NCBI RefSeq assembly: GCF_001280065.1
Contig: NZ_LGEA01000095.1
Span: forward strand, 62,001 to 126,000
DNA length: 64,000 bases
Direction: 5' to 3'
Origin: Streptomyces sp. NRRL B-1140
GTDB lineage: Bacteria > Actinomycetota > Actinomycetes > Streptomycetales > Streptomycetaceae
Shown here: one piece after another, positions 24,958 through 33,701 of the stretch
Numbering within the stretch: position 1 is the stretch's first letter
Layout of the letters: every line of letters starts with the position of its first letter
Notes under the pieces: generated by a model
Told to the model about the DNA's origin: nothing
The model's input: only the letters and a program-made list of their open reading frames with translations
The model's database searches: none
Position numbers and translations under genes: made by a program

Positions 24958-25563
24958 TCACACCGTCCAGCTCGACTCCATGTCCACGACGTCCCCGGTG
25001 AGTGCCGCCACGTCCGCCTCCGTCTGCGCCCTCAGGGCCAGCCGCTCCACGCGTTCCGTGCGGTACTTGCCGTGCTCTGCGGCCGAGCGCCACATCGACA
25101 GCACCATGAACTCGTTCCCGGGTGCCTCACCGAAGAGCCCGCGCACCATGCCGGGCGAGCCGGCCATCGCCGGGTTCCAGACCTTCTCCTGCATCAGCAC
25201 GAAGTGCTCGGCCCGCGCCTCGTGGATACGGCAGAGCGCCACCCGGAGCAGGTCGGCGTCCGTGAACCGCGGTTCGAAGCCGGTCTTCACGTCGAAGCGG
25301 TAGTCGAAGAGTCTGACCTGGGCGTCCTTGAACGTGCCCGCCTGGGACGATGCGAGCCGGTCGTGGGACCGTGCCATGAACGAGTCGTAGAAGGCGCGGC
25401 TCTCCCAGAACGCGAAGATGTGCGCCACGTCCGGCCGCCCCCGGCTCCAGCCACCCCCCTGCCCGCGAAACCCCGGCTCCCCCAGAAGCCCCGCCCACTT
25501 CCGCTGCCCCCGCTCGAAACCGCGGCGGTCCACCACGGTGCAGCGAATCCACTTGACCAGCAC
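24958..25563 (-). CDS. DUF4937 (YdbC-like) protein
   Basis: 201 residues beginning MLVKWIRCTVVDRRGFERGQRKW. The N-terminal half matches DUF4937 (Bacillus YdbC-like), and the C-terminal half (FKDAQVRLFDYRFDVKTGFEPRF...EKVWNPAMAGSPGMVRGLFG...FMVLSMWRSAAEHGKY) looks like a second ferredoxin-like, antibiotic-biosynthesis-monooxygenase-type fold, so the whole may be a dimeric alpha/beta barrel duplicated in one chain. Catalytic function unknown. GTG 25563 begins the conserved part; a longer open frame upstream runs into the divergent terD region and is not credible. Confidence 0.75.
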   Translation of the reverse strand: MLVKWIRCTVVDRRGFERGQRKWAGLLGEPGFRGQGGGWSRGRPDVAHIFAFWESRAFYDSFMARSHDRLASSQAGTFKDAQVRLFDYRFDVKTGFEPRFTDADLLRVALCRIHEARAEHFVLMQEKVWNPAMAGSPGMVRGLFGEAPGNEFMVLSMWRSAAEHGKYRTERVERLALRAQTEADVAALTGDVVDMESSWTV

Positions 25564-25716
25564 CGCGCCATGGTAAGGCCACCGAGCGTGGCGTCGGTCA
25601 CTCTCGGCTGGACCGCTCCTCCTCGCACGCGCCCGCGCGCGTGGCAGGATGGACAAGCAGTCGTGCGCGCCCGGCAGTTGGGCCGGCGGACGGTCGGTAC
25701 GGGGAAGGGGACTCTG

Positions 25717-26250
25717 GTGGACGGGCTCAGCAAGGGGCTTCGCAAGGTCGAGATCGCGGTGCGGTGGGATCCCAGCCCGGCGGGGCAGCCGTCCACCGAC
25801 CTGGACCTGGTCGCCGCGACCTACCTGGCGGACGCCCCGCACGGCGATCCCGCATACGTGGTGCACTTCGACAGCCGCTCCCCCGACGGCACCATCACTC
25901 TCAACCGGGACAGCAAGGACGGCCAGGGCTTCGGCTACGACGAAGTCATGACGCTGGAACTGGACCGGCTCGACGTCCGGTACGCGCGCGTGGTCGTAGG
26001 TGTCGTCATCCAGCAGCGGCCGGCGGAACGCACGTTCGTCAGTGTGCGCAACCCCGGACTGCGTATCCGTGAGGGGTACACCGTCCTCGCGGAGGATGAC
26101 TTCGGCGGTGTCCTGGGTGCGACCGCGGCGACGGTCGCGGAGTTCGCCCGGGACGGCTCGGGCCCGTGGGAGTTCCGCGCCGGCCTCCGCGGCTTCGAGG
26201 GCGACCCCGTGGACTTCACCGGAACGATGGGTTCGGCAGACCGTCCCTGA
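25717..26250 (+). CDS. TerD domain protein (stress/calcium-binding type)
   Basis: 177 residues forming one TerD beta-sandwich: GLRKVEIAVRWDPSP, then the calcium-site segment STDLDLVAATYL, FDSRSPDGTITLNRDSKDGQGFGYDEVMTLEL, and the end domain DDFGGVLGATAATVAEF. The DLDL and DS/DG acidic loops match Ca2+-binding TerD proteins. Streptomyces carry many tdd-type paralogues linked to stress and development. Start GTG 25717 is set by GGGGAAGGGG with 6-nt spacing. It is divergent from the DUF4937 gene and ends against a bidirectional terminator shared with nrdJ. Confidence 0.88.
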   Translation: MDGLSKGLRKVEIAVRWDPSPAGQPSTDLDLVAATYLADAPHGDPAYVVHFDSRSPDGTITLNRDSKDGQGFGYDEVMTLELDRLDVRYARVVVGVVIQQRPAERTFVSVRNPGLRIREGYTVLAEDDFGGVLGATAATVAEFARDGSGPWEFRAGLRGFEGDPVDFTGTMGSADRP

Positions 26251-26273
26251 CCTCTCCACCGACGAGGCACCTA

Positions 26274-26314
26274 TGACGAGAGGGGCACCGCCCGCAGGCG
26301 GTGCCCCTCCGTCA
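26274..26314. terminator. Bidirectional terminator between terD-like gene and nrdJ
   Basis: Stem GAGGGGCACCGCC / GGCGGTGCCCCTC (13 bp, loop CGCA) extended by TGACG/CGTCA with one bulged base. It lies between two convergent genes and can stop both transcripts. Confidence 0.85.
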
Positions 26315-26333
26315 TCGGCTCAGGGGCTCGGCG

Positions 26334-29225
26334 TCAGCTGCAGCCGCTGGTCGAGCCGCAGCCCTCGCAGATGTAGCAGGACCCGGCACGCTGCATCTTC
26401 GTGCCGCAGGAGAAGCAGAGCGGGGCGTCGGCCTGGATGCCCAGCTGCATCTCCACCAGTTCGGCGCTGGTGTGGGCCTGCTGCGGGGCGGGCTTGACCG
26501 CTTCCTCGGCCTTCGGAGCGGAAACGGCCTTCAGCTCCTGGGCGCGCGGCGCCGACTGGGCCAGCCCCTCGACGTCGACCTCGTCCTCGCTCGGCTCGTA
26601 CGAACCGGTCTCGAGGTGACGCTGACGCTCCTCGGCGGAGTGGATGCCGAGCGCGGAGCGGGTCTCGAAGGGCAGGAAGTCCAGCGCCAGGCGGCGGAAG
26701 ATGTAGTCGACGATCGACTGCGCCATCCGCACGTCCGGGTCGTCCGTCATGCCGGCCGGCTCGAAGCGCATGTTGGTGAACTTGGAGACGTACGTCTCCA
26801 GCGGCACGCCGTACTGGAGGCCGACGGAGACCGCGATGGAGAAGGCGTCCATCATGCCCGCGAGGGTCGAGCCCTGCTTGGACATCTTGAGGAAGACCTC
26901 ACCGAGACCGTCGTCCGGGTAGGAGTTGGCGGTCATGTAGCCCTCGGCACCGCCGACGGTGAAGGACGTGGTGATGCCGGGACGCCCCTTCGGCAGGCGC
27001 TTGCGGACCGGGCGGTACTCGACGACCTTCTCGACCGCGGTGCGGATCGTGTCCTCGGCCTTCTCCGTGATCTCAGCCTTCTCCTTCTCCTTGGTCTTGG
27101 CGGAGAGCGGCTGGCCGACCTTGCAGTTGTCGCGGTAGATCGCGAGCGCCTTGACGCCGAGCTTCCAGGCCTCGAAGTAGATCTCCTCGACCTCCTCGAC
27201 GGTCGCCGTCTCCGGCATGTTGACCGTCTTGGAGATGGCGCCGGAGATCCAGGGCTGGATGGCGGCCATCATGCGGACGTGACCCATCGGGGAGATGGCC
27301 CGCTCACCCATGGCGCAGTCGAACACCTCGTAGTGCTCGGGCTTGAGACCGGGGGCGTCGATCACGTTGCCGTGGTCGGCGATGTGGGCGACGATCGCCT
27401 CGATCTGCTCTTCCAGGTAGCCCAGGCGGCGCAGGGCCTGCGGGACCGTGCCGTTGACGATCTGCATCGAGCCGCCGCCGACCAGCTTCTTGAACTTGAC
27501 CAGCGCGAGGTCGGGCTCGACGCCGGTGGTGTCGCAGGACATGGCCAGGCCGATGGTGCCGGTCGGGGCGAGCACGGACGCCTGAGAGTTACGGAAACCG
27601 TTCTTCTCACCGATGCGCAGGACGTCGCCCCAGGCCTCGCTGGCGGCGGCCCACACCGGGGTGTCCAGGTCGTCCATGCGGACGGCCTTGTCGTTGGCGT
27701 CGGAGTGCTGCTTCATGACGCGCTTGTGGGCGTCGGCGTTGCGGGCGTACCCGTCGTACGGGCCGACGACCGAGGCGAGTTCGGCGGAGCGGCGGTACGC
27801 CGTACCGGTCATCAGGGAAGTGATGGCGCCGGCGAGGGCGCGGCCGCCGTCGGAGTCGTAGGCGTGACCGGTGGCCATCAGCAGGGCGCCGAGGTTGGCG
27901 TAGCCGATGCCGAGCTGGCGGAACGCGCGCGTGTTCTCGCCGATCTTCTGCGTCGGGAAGTCCGCGAAGCAGATCGAGATGTCCATCGCGGTGATGACCA
28001 GCTCGACGACCTTCTGGAAGCGCTCGGCCTCGAAGGACTGGTTGCCCTTGCCGTCGTCCTTGAGGAACTTCATGAGGTTCAGCGAGGCGAGGTTGCAGGA
28101 CGTGTTGTCCAGGTGCATGTACTCGCTGCACGGGTTCGACGCGGTGATCCGGCCGGACTCGGGGCAGGTGTGCCAGTTGTTGATGACGCCGTCGTACTGG
28201 ATGCCGGGGTCGGCGCAGGCCCACGCGGCCTCGGCGATCCGGCGGAAGAGCGCCTTGGCGTCGACCTCCTCGATCACCTCTCCGGTCATCCGCCCGCGCA
28301 GGCCGAACTTGCCGCCCTGCTCGACAGCCTGCATGAACTCGTCGTTCACGCGGACCGAGTTGTTGGCGTTCTGGTACTGGACGGACGTGATGTCGTCGCC
28401 GCCCAGGTCCATGTCGAAGCCGGCGTCGCGCAGGACGCGGATCTTCTCTTCTTCCTTGACCTTGGTCTCGATGAAGTCCTCGATGTCCGGGTGGTCCACA
28501 TCGAGGACGACCATCTTGGCGGCACGGCGGGTGGCGCCACCGGACTTGATCGTTCCTGCGGAGGCGTCCGCGCCACGCATGAAGGAGACCGGTCCCGAGG
28601 CGTTGCCGCCGGAGGACAGCAGCTCCTTGGAGGAGCGGATCCGGGAGAGGTTCAGGCCGGCGCCGGAGCCGCCCTTGAAGATCATGCCCTCTTCCTTGTA
28701 CCAGTCGAGGATCGACTCCATGGAGTCGTCGACGGACAGGATGAAACAGGCGGAGACCTGCTGGGGCTGCTTGGTGCCGACGTTGAACCAGACAGGGCTG
28801 TTGAAGCTGAAGATCTGGTGCAGGAGGGCGTACGCCAGCTCGTGCTCGAAGATCTCGGCGTCGGCGGGCGAGGCGAAGTACCTGTGGTCCTCCCCGGCCT
28901 TCCGGTAGGTCTTCACAATGCGGTCGATCAGCTGCTTGAGGCTGGTCTCGCGCTGCGGAGTGCCCACGGCGCCGCGGAAGTACTTGCTGGTGACGATGTT
29001 GACCGCGTTCACCGACCAGAAGTCGGGGAACTCCACGCCGCGCTGCTCGAAGTTGACCGAGCCGTCGCGCCAGTTGGTCATGACGACGTCACGGCTCTCC
29101 CAGGCCACCTCGTCATAGGGGTGGACCCCGGGGGTGGTGTGGACGCGCTCGACACGCAGGCCCTTGCTCGCCTTGGCGCTCTTGGCGCGGGAACTCCGTG
29201 CCGGACCGCTCGCCGTCTCTGTCAT
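26334..29225 (-). CDS. nrdJ: Vitamin B12-dependent (class II) ribonucleotide reductase
   Basis: Reduces ribonucleotides to deoxyribonucleotides using adenosylcobalamin to generate the radical, independent of oxygen. 963 residues, the usual streptomycete length. The active-site signature NPCSEYMHLDNTSCNLASLN is intact, with the Cys/Asn/Glu set, and FSFNSPVWFNVG, GGSGAGLNLSRIR and SVLAPTGTIGLAMSCDTTGVEPD surround the barrel. The tail (CFSCGTKM...GSCYICEGCGSTSGCS) is Cys-rich, serving in zinc binding and disulfide shuttling. ATG 29225 has GGAGG 4 nt upstream. It lies downstream of nrdR, probably in one transcription unit and repressed by NrdR at the paired boxes upstream. Confidence 0.97.
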   Translation of the reverse strand: MTETASGPARSSRAKSAKASKGLRVERVHTTPGVHPYDEVAWESRDVVMTNWRDGSVNFEQRGVEFPDFWSVNAVNIVTSKYFRGAVGTPQRETSLKQLIDRIVKTYRKAGEDHRYFASPADAEIFEHELAYALLHQIFSFNSPVWFNVGTKQPQQVSACFILSVDDSMESILDWYKEEGMIFKGGSGAGLNLSRIRSSKELLSSGGNASGPVSFMRGADASAGTIKSGGATRRAAKMVVLDVDHPDIEDFIETKVKEEEKIRVLRDAGFDMDLGGDDITSVQYQNANNSVRVNDEFMQAVEQGGKFGLRGRMTGEVIEEVDAKALFRRIAEAAWACADPGIQYDGVINNWHTCPESGRITASNPCSEYMHLDNTSCNLASLNLMKFLKDDGKGNQSFEAERFQKVVELVITAMDISICFADFPTQKIGENTRAFRQLGIGYANLGALLMATGHAYDSDGGRALAGAITSLMTGTAYRRSAELASVVGPYDGYARNADAHKRVMKQHSDANDKAVRMDDLDTPVWAAASEAWGDVLRIGEKNGFRNSQASVLAPTGTIGLAMSCDTTGVEPDLALVKFKKLVGGGSMQIVNGTVPQALRRLGYLEEQIEAIVAHIADHGNVIDAPGLKPEHYEVFDCAMGERAISPMGHVRMMAAIQPWISGAISKTVNMPETATVEEVEEIYFEAWKLGVKALAIYRDNCKVGQPLSAKTKEKEKAEITEKAEDTIRTAVEKVVEYRPVRKRLPKGRPGITTSFTVGGAEGYMTANSYPDDGLGEVFLKMSKQGSTLAGMMDAFSIAVSVGLQYGVPLETYVSKFTNMRFEPAGMTDDPDVRMAQSIVDYIFRRLALDFLPFETRSALGIHSAEERQRHLETGSYEPSEDEVDVEGLAQSAPRAQELKAVSAPKAEEAVKPAPQQAHTSAELVEMQLGIQADAPLCFSCGTKMQRAGSCYICEGCGSTSGCS

Positions 29226-29296
29226 GCCGCCTCCCTGTACGGGCGAAAACGCCCTGAAGTGCCCCGTTGTTCCCGGTGCACGGTGTTCTGTCTGGT

Positions 29297-29326
29297 GTTG
29301 CGGGCATCCACTCACGCGCCCGCAAC
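29297..29326 (-). other. Intercistronic hairpin between nrdR and nrdJ
   Basis: GTTGCGGGC / GCCCGCAAC, a perfect 9-bp stem with a 12-nt loop, within the 164-nt nrdR-nrdJ spacer. It might attenuate or process the shared transcript. No U-tract follows. Confidence 0.5.
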
Positions 29327-29389
29327 AGGTCTTCTCACGCCGCCGCCCGGCCGGGCCCCGGAGCTGCCGTTCCGGGTCCGGCCCGCCGG

Positions 29390-29950
29390 TCAGTCGGCGG
29401 CGCCTGCGGGCTCGGGAACCTGCCTGGTCCCTCCGGGCCCGCGGTCGTCTTCCTGGCTCCCCGCAGCCGCCCCCTTGCGGTCCGGGTCGTCCCCGCCGGT
29501 GCGTCCCGTCTGCGCCCTGAGTTCCTCGATGGCCGCCTCGAAGTCGTCGAGCGAGTCGAACGCCCGGTAGACGGAGGCGAACCGCAGGTAGGCGACGAGA
29601 TCGAGTTCCTGCAACGGGCCGAGTATGGCCAGCCCCACGTCATGGGTGGTCAGCTCGGCACTTCCGGTGGCCCGCACCGCCTCCTCGACCCGCTGGCCGA
29701 GCTGGGCGAGCGCGTCCTCGGTGACAGGCCGCCCCTGACACGCCTTGCGCACACCGTTGATGATCTTCGTACGACTGAAGGGCTCGGTGACTCCGGACCG
29801 CTTCACCACCATGAGCGAGCACGTCTCCACGGTCGTGAAACGACGGGAGCAGTCAGGACACTGGCGGCGCCTGCGGATCGACGTGCCGTCGTCGGTCGTA
29901 CGACTGTCCACGACACGGCTGTCGGGGTGCCTGCAGAAGGGGCAGTGCAT
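29390..29950 (-). CDS. nrdR: Ribonucleotide reductase repressor NrdR
   Basis: Nucleotide-sensing repressor of all ribonucleotide reductase operons. 186 residues. The N-terminal zinc ribbon uses Cys3, Cys6, Cys31 and Cys34 (CPFC ... CPDC), and the ATP-cone (about 46-136; [24 protein letters not shown]) binds ATP/dATP. The C-terminal ~35 residues are Gly/Asp/Arg-rich and longer than in many bacteria. It is the first gene before nrdJ on the minus strand, with NrdR boxes about 110 nt upstream of its start, implying autoregulation. Confidence 0.96.
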   Translation of the reverse strand: MHCPFCRHPDSRVVDSRTTDDGTSIRRRRQCPDCSRRFTTVETCSLMVVKRSGVTEPFSRTKIINGVRKACQGRPVTEDALAQLGQRVEEAVRATGSAELTTHDVGLAILGPLQELDLVAYLRFASVYRAFDSLDDFEAAIEELRAQTGRTGGDDPDRKGAAAGSQEDDRGPGGTRQVPEPAGAAD

Positions 29951-30059
29951 GAACTCCCAACCCTCCTCACAGCAGACTCAATAGCCTCGCCGGGCATCTT
30001 GCGCCCCACGAAGCAGCCCCAAGCATAGGGGATGACCATGAGCCTCGAGACCCGGGGGA

Positions 30060-30103
30060 CCACAACTTCTGGGCTGCTGATGCAATCCAACCACTAGATG
30101 TGG
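30060..30103 (-). promoter_or_regulatory. Tandem NrdR boxes
   Basis: Two elements resembling the known NrdR consensus (acaCwATaTwGtgt): CCACTAGATGTGG (30091-30103; near-palindromic CAC-ATCTA-GTG on the minus strand) and CCACAACTTCTGGG (30060-30073, weaker). Their centres are about 31 bp apart, three helical turns, matching the spacing known for NrdR operators. Position upstream of nrdR-nrdJ supports the assignment. Confidence 0.65.
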
Positions 30104-30494
30104 GGATTGGCTCATACATCCAGCTCCATCTCGCGTGTCGCACGCGAAGGCGCAGGTGACGTACGACGAGCCTTGCCGCACGAGCCGTTACGCCTCGCGG
30201 GCGCCACCTCCGACGGCCTCGCTCCGGGCGCGGCCGCATCCGTCCCCGCATGGCCGTATCGCCACGGCGCATGCGGAGATACCGTGGGCGCCGCGAGGAG
30301 GGGAGGTGGGGCTCCCGCGCAGATGAAGGCTGGTCCCCGGGCGAGGGAATGCCGGATGGCAGACTGGGGCACAGTCCACGAGGCGATCATCCCGGCGGTG
30401 AAGAGTACAGCAATGAGCCCTTTTGCCTGCCAGGTGGCGCGGCTGCCAATACACCCGGACACATGATCGCGTCCGATGATTCACGTTTTTTCAC
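30104..30494. other. Long spacer between divergent nrdR and lexA
   Basis: About 390 nt with no convincing gene. A 116-codon minus-strand frame (30112-30462) has one hydrophobic segment but no ribosome site, weak codon bias and an Arg/Pro-rich end, so I treat it as non-coding. No RNA structure or riboswitch was recognised. Confidence 0.5.
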
Positions 30495-30536
30495 TCGAAC
30501 GTGTGTTTGGCGCAACCTTTCGAAAGCAACTACCGT
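30495..30536 (+). promoter_or_regulatory. lexA promoter with SOS box
   Basis: TCGAACGTGTGTTT (30495-30508) matches the Gram-positive LexA operator CGAACRNNYGTTYG closely. It overlaps a promoter with -35 TTGGCG (30507-30512), an 18-nt spacer and -10 TACCGT (30531-30536), so LexA binding should repress its own gene. Confidence 0.75.
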
Positions 30537-30569
30537 TGTCCAGCAGGGAGACCATCGAGAGGGGCCGAC

Positions 30570-31349
30570 GTGACCACCACCGCAGACAGTGCCGCCATCG
30601 CTGCCCAGGACCGCTCCCAGGGCCGACTGGAGCCGGTGCATGCGATGAACGAAGCCACGAACCCTGAGGGGCACAAGCGCTCCCTGCCGGGCCGACCTCC
30701 CGGCATCCGGGCGGACAGCTCGGGACTCACCGACCGTCAGCGCCGGGTGATCGAAGTCATCAGGGACTCCGTCCAGCGTCGGGGCTATCCCCCGTCGATG
30801 CGGGAGATCGGCCAGGCCGTCGGCCTGTCCAGCACCTCCTCGGTCGCACACCAGCTGATGGCACTGGAGCGCAAGGGCTTCCTGCGCCGCGACCCGCACC
30901 GCCCACGCGCCTATGAAGTGCGCGGCTCCGACCAGGCCGCCTCGGTGCAGCCCACGGACACCGCGGGCAAGCCCGCCGCGTCCTACGTGCCGCTGGTCGG
31001 CCGGATCGCCGCCGGTGGCCCGATCCTCGCCGAGGAGTCCGTCGAGGACGTCTTCCCTCTCCCCCGCCAGCTCGTCGGCGACGGTGAGCTGTTCGTCCTC
31101 AAGGTCGTCGGTGACTCGATGATCGAGGCCGCGATCTGCGACGGCGACTGGGTCACGGTGCGTCGCCAGCCGGTCGCCGAGAACGGCGACATCGTGGCGG
31201 CGATGCTCGACGGCGAGGCCACCGTCAAGCGCTTCAAGCGCGAGGACGGCCATGTCTGGCTCCTCCCGCACAACGCGTCCTACGAGCCGATCCCCGGCGA
31301 CGATGCGACCATCCTCGGCAAGGTGGTGGCCGTGCTGCGCCGCGTCTGA
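30570..31349 (+). CDS. lexA: SOS repressor LexA
   Basis: Represses DNA-damage genes and self-cleaves when activated by RecA filaments. 259 residues. A ~50-residue N-terminal extension typical of Streptomyces precedes the winged HTH (about 52-115; [36 protein letters not shown]). The S24 peptidase domain has the Ala148-Gly149 scissile bond in GRIAAGGP, catalytic Ser183 (GDSM) and Lys220. GTG 30570 is preceded by GAGAGGGG with 5-nt spacing. An SOS box in its promoter shows autoregulation, and a strong hairpin follows the gene. Confidence 0.97.
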   Translation: MTTTADSAAIAAQDRSQGRLEPVHAMNEATNPEGHKRSLPGRPPGIRADSSGLTDRQRRVIEVIRDSVQRRGYPPSMREIGQAVGLSSTSSVAHQLMALERKGFLRRDPHRPRAYEVRGSDQAASVQPTDTAGKPAASYVPLVGRIAAGGPILAEESVEDVFPLPRQLVGDGELFVLKVVGDSMIEAAICDGDWVTVRRQPVAENGDIVAAMLDGEATVKRFKREDGHVWLLPHNASYEPIPGDDATILGKVVAVLRRV

Positions 31350-31395
31350 CAGCGCGCACCGCGTCGGGCGGGCCCAACGGGCCCACCCCTTGACC

Positions 31396-31429
31396 GGGCC
31401 CCGGAACCCCTGCGCCGGTTCCGGGGCCC
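31396..31429 (+). terminator. lexA terminator
   Basis: Perfect 13-bp stem GGGCCCCGGAACC / GGTTCCGGGGCCC with an 8-nt loop, 46 nt after the lexA stop. It sits between convergent lexA and dinG and may serve both. Confidence 0.8.
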
Positions 31430-31508
31430 TGTGCTGTCCGGAGTGGATACCGCACCTCGGGGCCCAGCAGCCCGGGCACGTGAGGGTGGGCCGACGGCCC
31501 ACCCCGGC

Positions 31509-33485
31509 TCAGGCTTCCTCCGCCTTGAGGGCCGCAGCGTCGATCGCCGCGAGCGATTTGCGCACCTGGTTCCGGTCCGTCGTGAACCAGAAGTCGGGCA
31601 GCGATGCCTTCAGATAGCTGCCGTACCGGGCCGTCGCCAGACGCTGATCGAGGACGGCTACCACGCCCCGGTCCCCCGATGCCCGCACGAGCCGGCCGGC
31701 ACCCTGGGCCATGAGGAGCGCGGCGTGGGTGGCGGCGACCGCCATGAAGCCATTGCCTCCGGCGTCCTCCACGGCCTTCTGCCGGGCGCTCATCAGAGGA
31801 TCGTCCGGGCGCGGGAACGGAATCTTGTCCATGACGACCAGCTGGCAGCTGGGGCCCGGGACGTCCACGCCCTGCCAGAGTGACAGCGTGCCGAAGAGGC
31901 AGGTTTTCGGGTCGGCCGCGAAATTCTTGATGAGCTCGCCGAGCGTCTCCTCGCCCTGGAGCAGGATCGGGAACTCGGGGATCCGGGAGCGCAGGTCCTC
32001 GGCGGCCAGCTGGGCGCCTCTCATGGAGGAGAACAAGCCGAGGGTGCGGCCGCCTGCCGCTTGGATCAACTCCGTGAGTTCGTCGAGCATGTCCGCGCGG
32101 TCGCCGTCCCGCGCCGGACGCGCCAGGTGTTTGGCGACGTACAGGATGCCTTGCTTGCGGTAGTCGAAGGGCGAGCCGACGTCGATGCCCTTCCACTTCG
32201 GGACGTCATCACCCTCCGTGCCCTCGGGGGCGAGGCCCAGGGAGGCGCCGACGCCGTTGAAGTCACCGCCCAGCTTCAGCGTCGCGGACGTCAGGACCAC
32301 CGAACGGTCCGCGAAGAGCTTCTCGCGCAGCAGCCCGGAGACGGACATGGGGGCGACACGCAGAGAGGCACCGAAACGGTCGTGGCGCTCGTACCAGACC
32401 ACGTCCCACTCGGAGCCGTTCGTGATGCGCTCCGCCACGTCGTGCACATTTTCCACGGACGCCAGGGCCTGCTTGCGGACGGCGTCCTCGTCCTGGACCG
32501 ACTTGTCGCGGGTCGCGCCGATCGCGGAGATGACCGTGCGGCACGCGTCGCGCAGCGCCATGAGGGCGTACCCGAGATCCTCTGGGATCTCCTCCAGGCG
32601 GCCCGGCAGCGCCAGCTCCATCAGCCGCTCGAAGCCCTCGGCGGCGGTCTGGAGCTGGTCGGCGGCCTTCTCGTTGACGAGTTTCGCGGCCCGGCGCACC
32701 GCGCGGTTGACCTGGCCGGGGGTGAGCTCGCCGGTGGCGACTCCGGTGACCCGGGAGACCAGCTCGTGCGCCTCGTCGACGATCAGCACCTCGTGCTGCG
32801 GGAGGACCGGGGCGCCCTCGATGGCGTCGATCGCGAGCAGCGCGTGGTTGGTGACGACGACCTCGGCGAGCTTCGCCCGCTCACGGGCCATCTCGGCGAA
32901 GCACTCGGCGCCGTACGCGCACTTCGAGGCGCCCAGGCACTCCCTGGAGGACACCGACACCTGGCCCCAGGCCCGGTCCGAGATACCGGGCGTGAGGTCG
33001 TCACGGTCGCCGGTCTCGGTCTCGTCGGCCCAGTCGCGCACTCTCAGCAGGTCCTGGCCCAGCTTGCTGGTGGGCGCGGCGGCCTCGAACTGGTCGAAGA
33101 GGCCCTCCTCCTCGTCCTGCGGGACACCCTCGTGCAGCCGGTGCAGGCACAGGTAGTTCGACCGGCCCTTGAGCATCGCGAACTCCGGGCGACGGCGCAG
33201 CAGGGGGTGCAACGACTCGACCGTTCTCGGCAGGTCGCGTTCCACCAGCTGGCGCTGCAGGGCGAGGGTGGCGGTCGCGACGACCACACGCTCCCCGTGC
33301 GCCAGCGCGGGCACCAGGTAGCCCAGCGACTTGCCGGTACCGGTACCCGCCTGGACGAGCAGGTGGGAGCCGTCGTCGATCGCTTCCTCGACGGCTTGGG
33401 CCATGGCCACCTGACCGGGGCGCTCCGTACCGCCGACGGCAGTGACGGCGGCATGCAGGAGTTCGGGGAGTGAGGACTTCGTCAT
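31509..33485 (-). CDS. dinG: DinG/XPD-type iron-sulfur DNA helicase
   Basis: ATP-dependent 5'-3' helicase of superfamily 2 that probably unwinds R-loops, forks or G-quadruplexes. 658 residues. Walker A QAGTGTGKS (45-53), DEAH box (238-241), motif III-like LTSATL, and motif VI near the end (QGAGRLVRASGDRG). Four cysteines between motifs Ia and II (Cys114, Cys184, Cys190, Cys196) form the XPD-type 4Fe-4S site. It is convergent with lexA; I found no SOS box upstream, so damage induction is not supported here. ATG 33485 lacks a clear ribosome site; TAGGGT lies 9 nt upstream, so the leader may be only a few nucleotides. Confidence 0.92.
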   Translation of the reverse strand: MTKSSLPELLHAAVTAVGGTERPGQVAMAQAVEEAIDDGSHLLVQAGTGTGKSLGYLVPALAHGERVVVATATLALQRQLVERDLPRTVESLHPLLRRRPEFAMLKGRSNYLCLHRLHEGVPQDEEEGLFDQFEAAAPTSKLGQDLLRVRDWADETETGDRDDLTPGISDRAWGQVSVSSRECLGASKCAYGAECFAEMARERAKLAEVVVTNHALLAIDAIEGAPVLPQHEVLIVDEAHELVSRVTGVATGELTPGQVNRAVRRAAKLVNEKAADQLQTAAEGFERLMELALPGRLEEIPEDLGYALMALRDACRTVISAIGATRDKSVQDEDAVRKQALASVENVHDVAERITNGSEWDVVWYERHDRFGASLRVAPMSVSGLLREKLFADRSVVLTSATLKLGGDFNGVGASLGLAPEGTEGDDVPKWKGIDVGSPFDYRKQGILYVAKHLARPARDGDRADMLDELTELIQAAGGRTLGLFSSMRGAQLAAEDLRSRIPEFPILLQGEETLGELIKNFAADPKTCLFGTLSLWQGVDVPGPSCQLVVMDKIPFPRPDDPLMSARQKAVEDAGGNGFMAVAATHAALLMAQGAGRLVRASGDRGVVAVLDQRLATARYGSYLKASLPDFWFTTDRNQVRKSLAAIDAAALKAEEA

Positions 33486-33701
33486 AGCGCGACCACCCTA
33501 CGACCCTGCACTGACAAACGGGCGATCAAGGCGGGTACGGGGGACGGGATCACGACCGTGGGCTCCTCGGTGTGGGAGGTGACGAGGGACAACCGGCTCG
33601 GACGGTGAGTCGTGGCGCGGCTGCCCGGGAAAACGGCGCGGTGGGCGGGAACTGTCCTGGCACGGACGGCGTTCAATGAGTGATGACGCGGTGACACAGC
33701 G

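Noticed and set aside
25564..26259. Long N-terminal extension of the DUF4937 gene
   Set aside because: It would be antisense to the terD-like gene, and the conserved domain starts at GTG 25563.
26301..29570. 1089-codon plus-strand frame opposite nrdJ
   Set aside because: Same high-GC shadow effect; the minus strand encodes an unmistakable ribonucleotide reductase.
30112..30462. 116-codon minus-strand frame between nrdR and lexA with one hydrophobic segment
   Set aside because: No ribosome site, weak codon bias, Arg/Pro-rich tail and position within a regulatory spacer; treated as non-coding.
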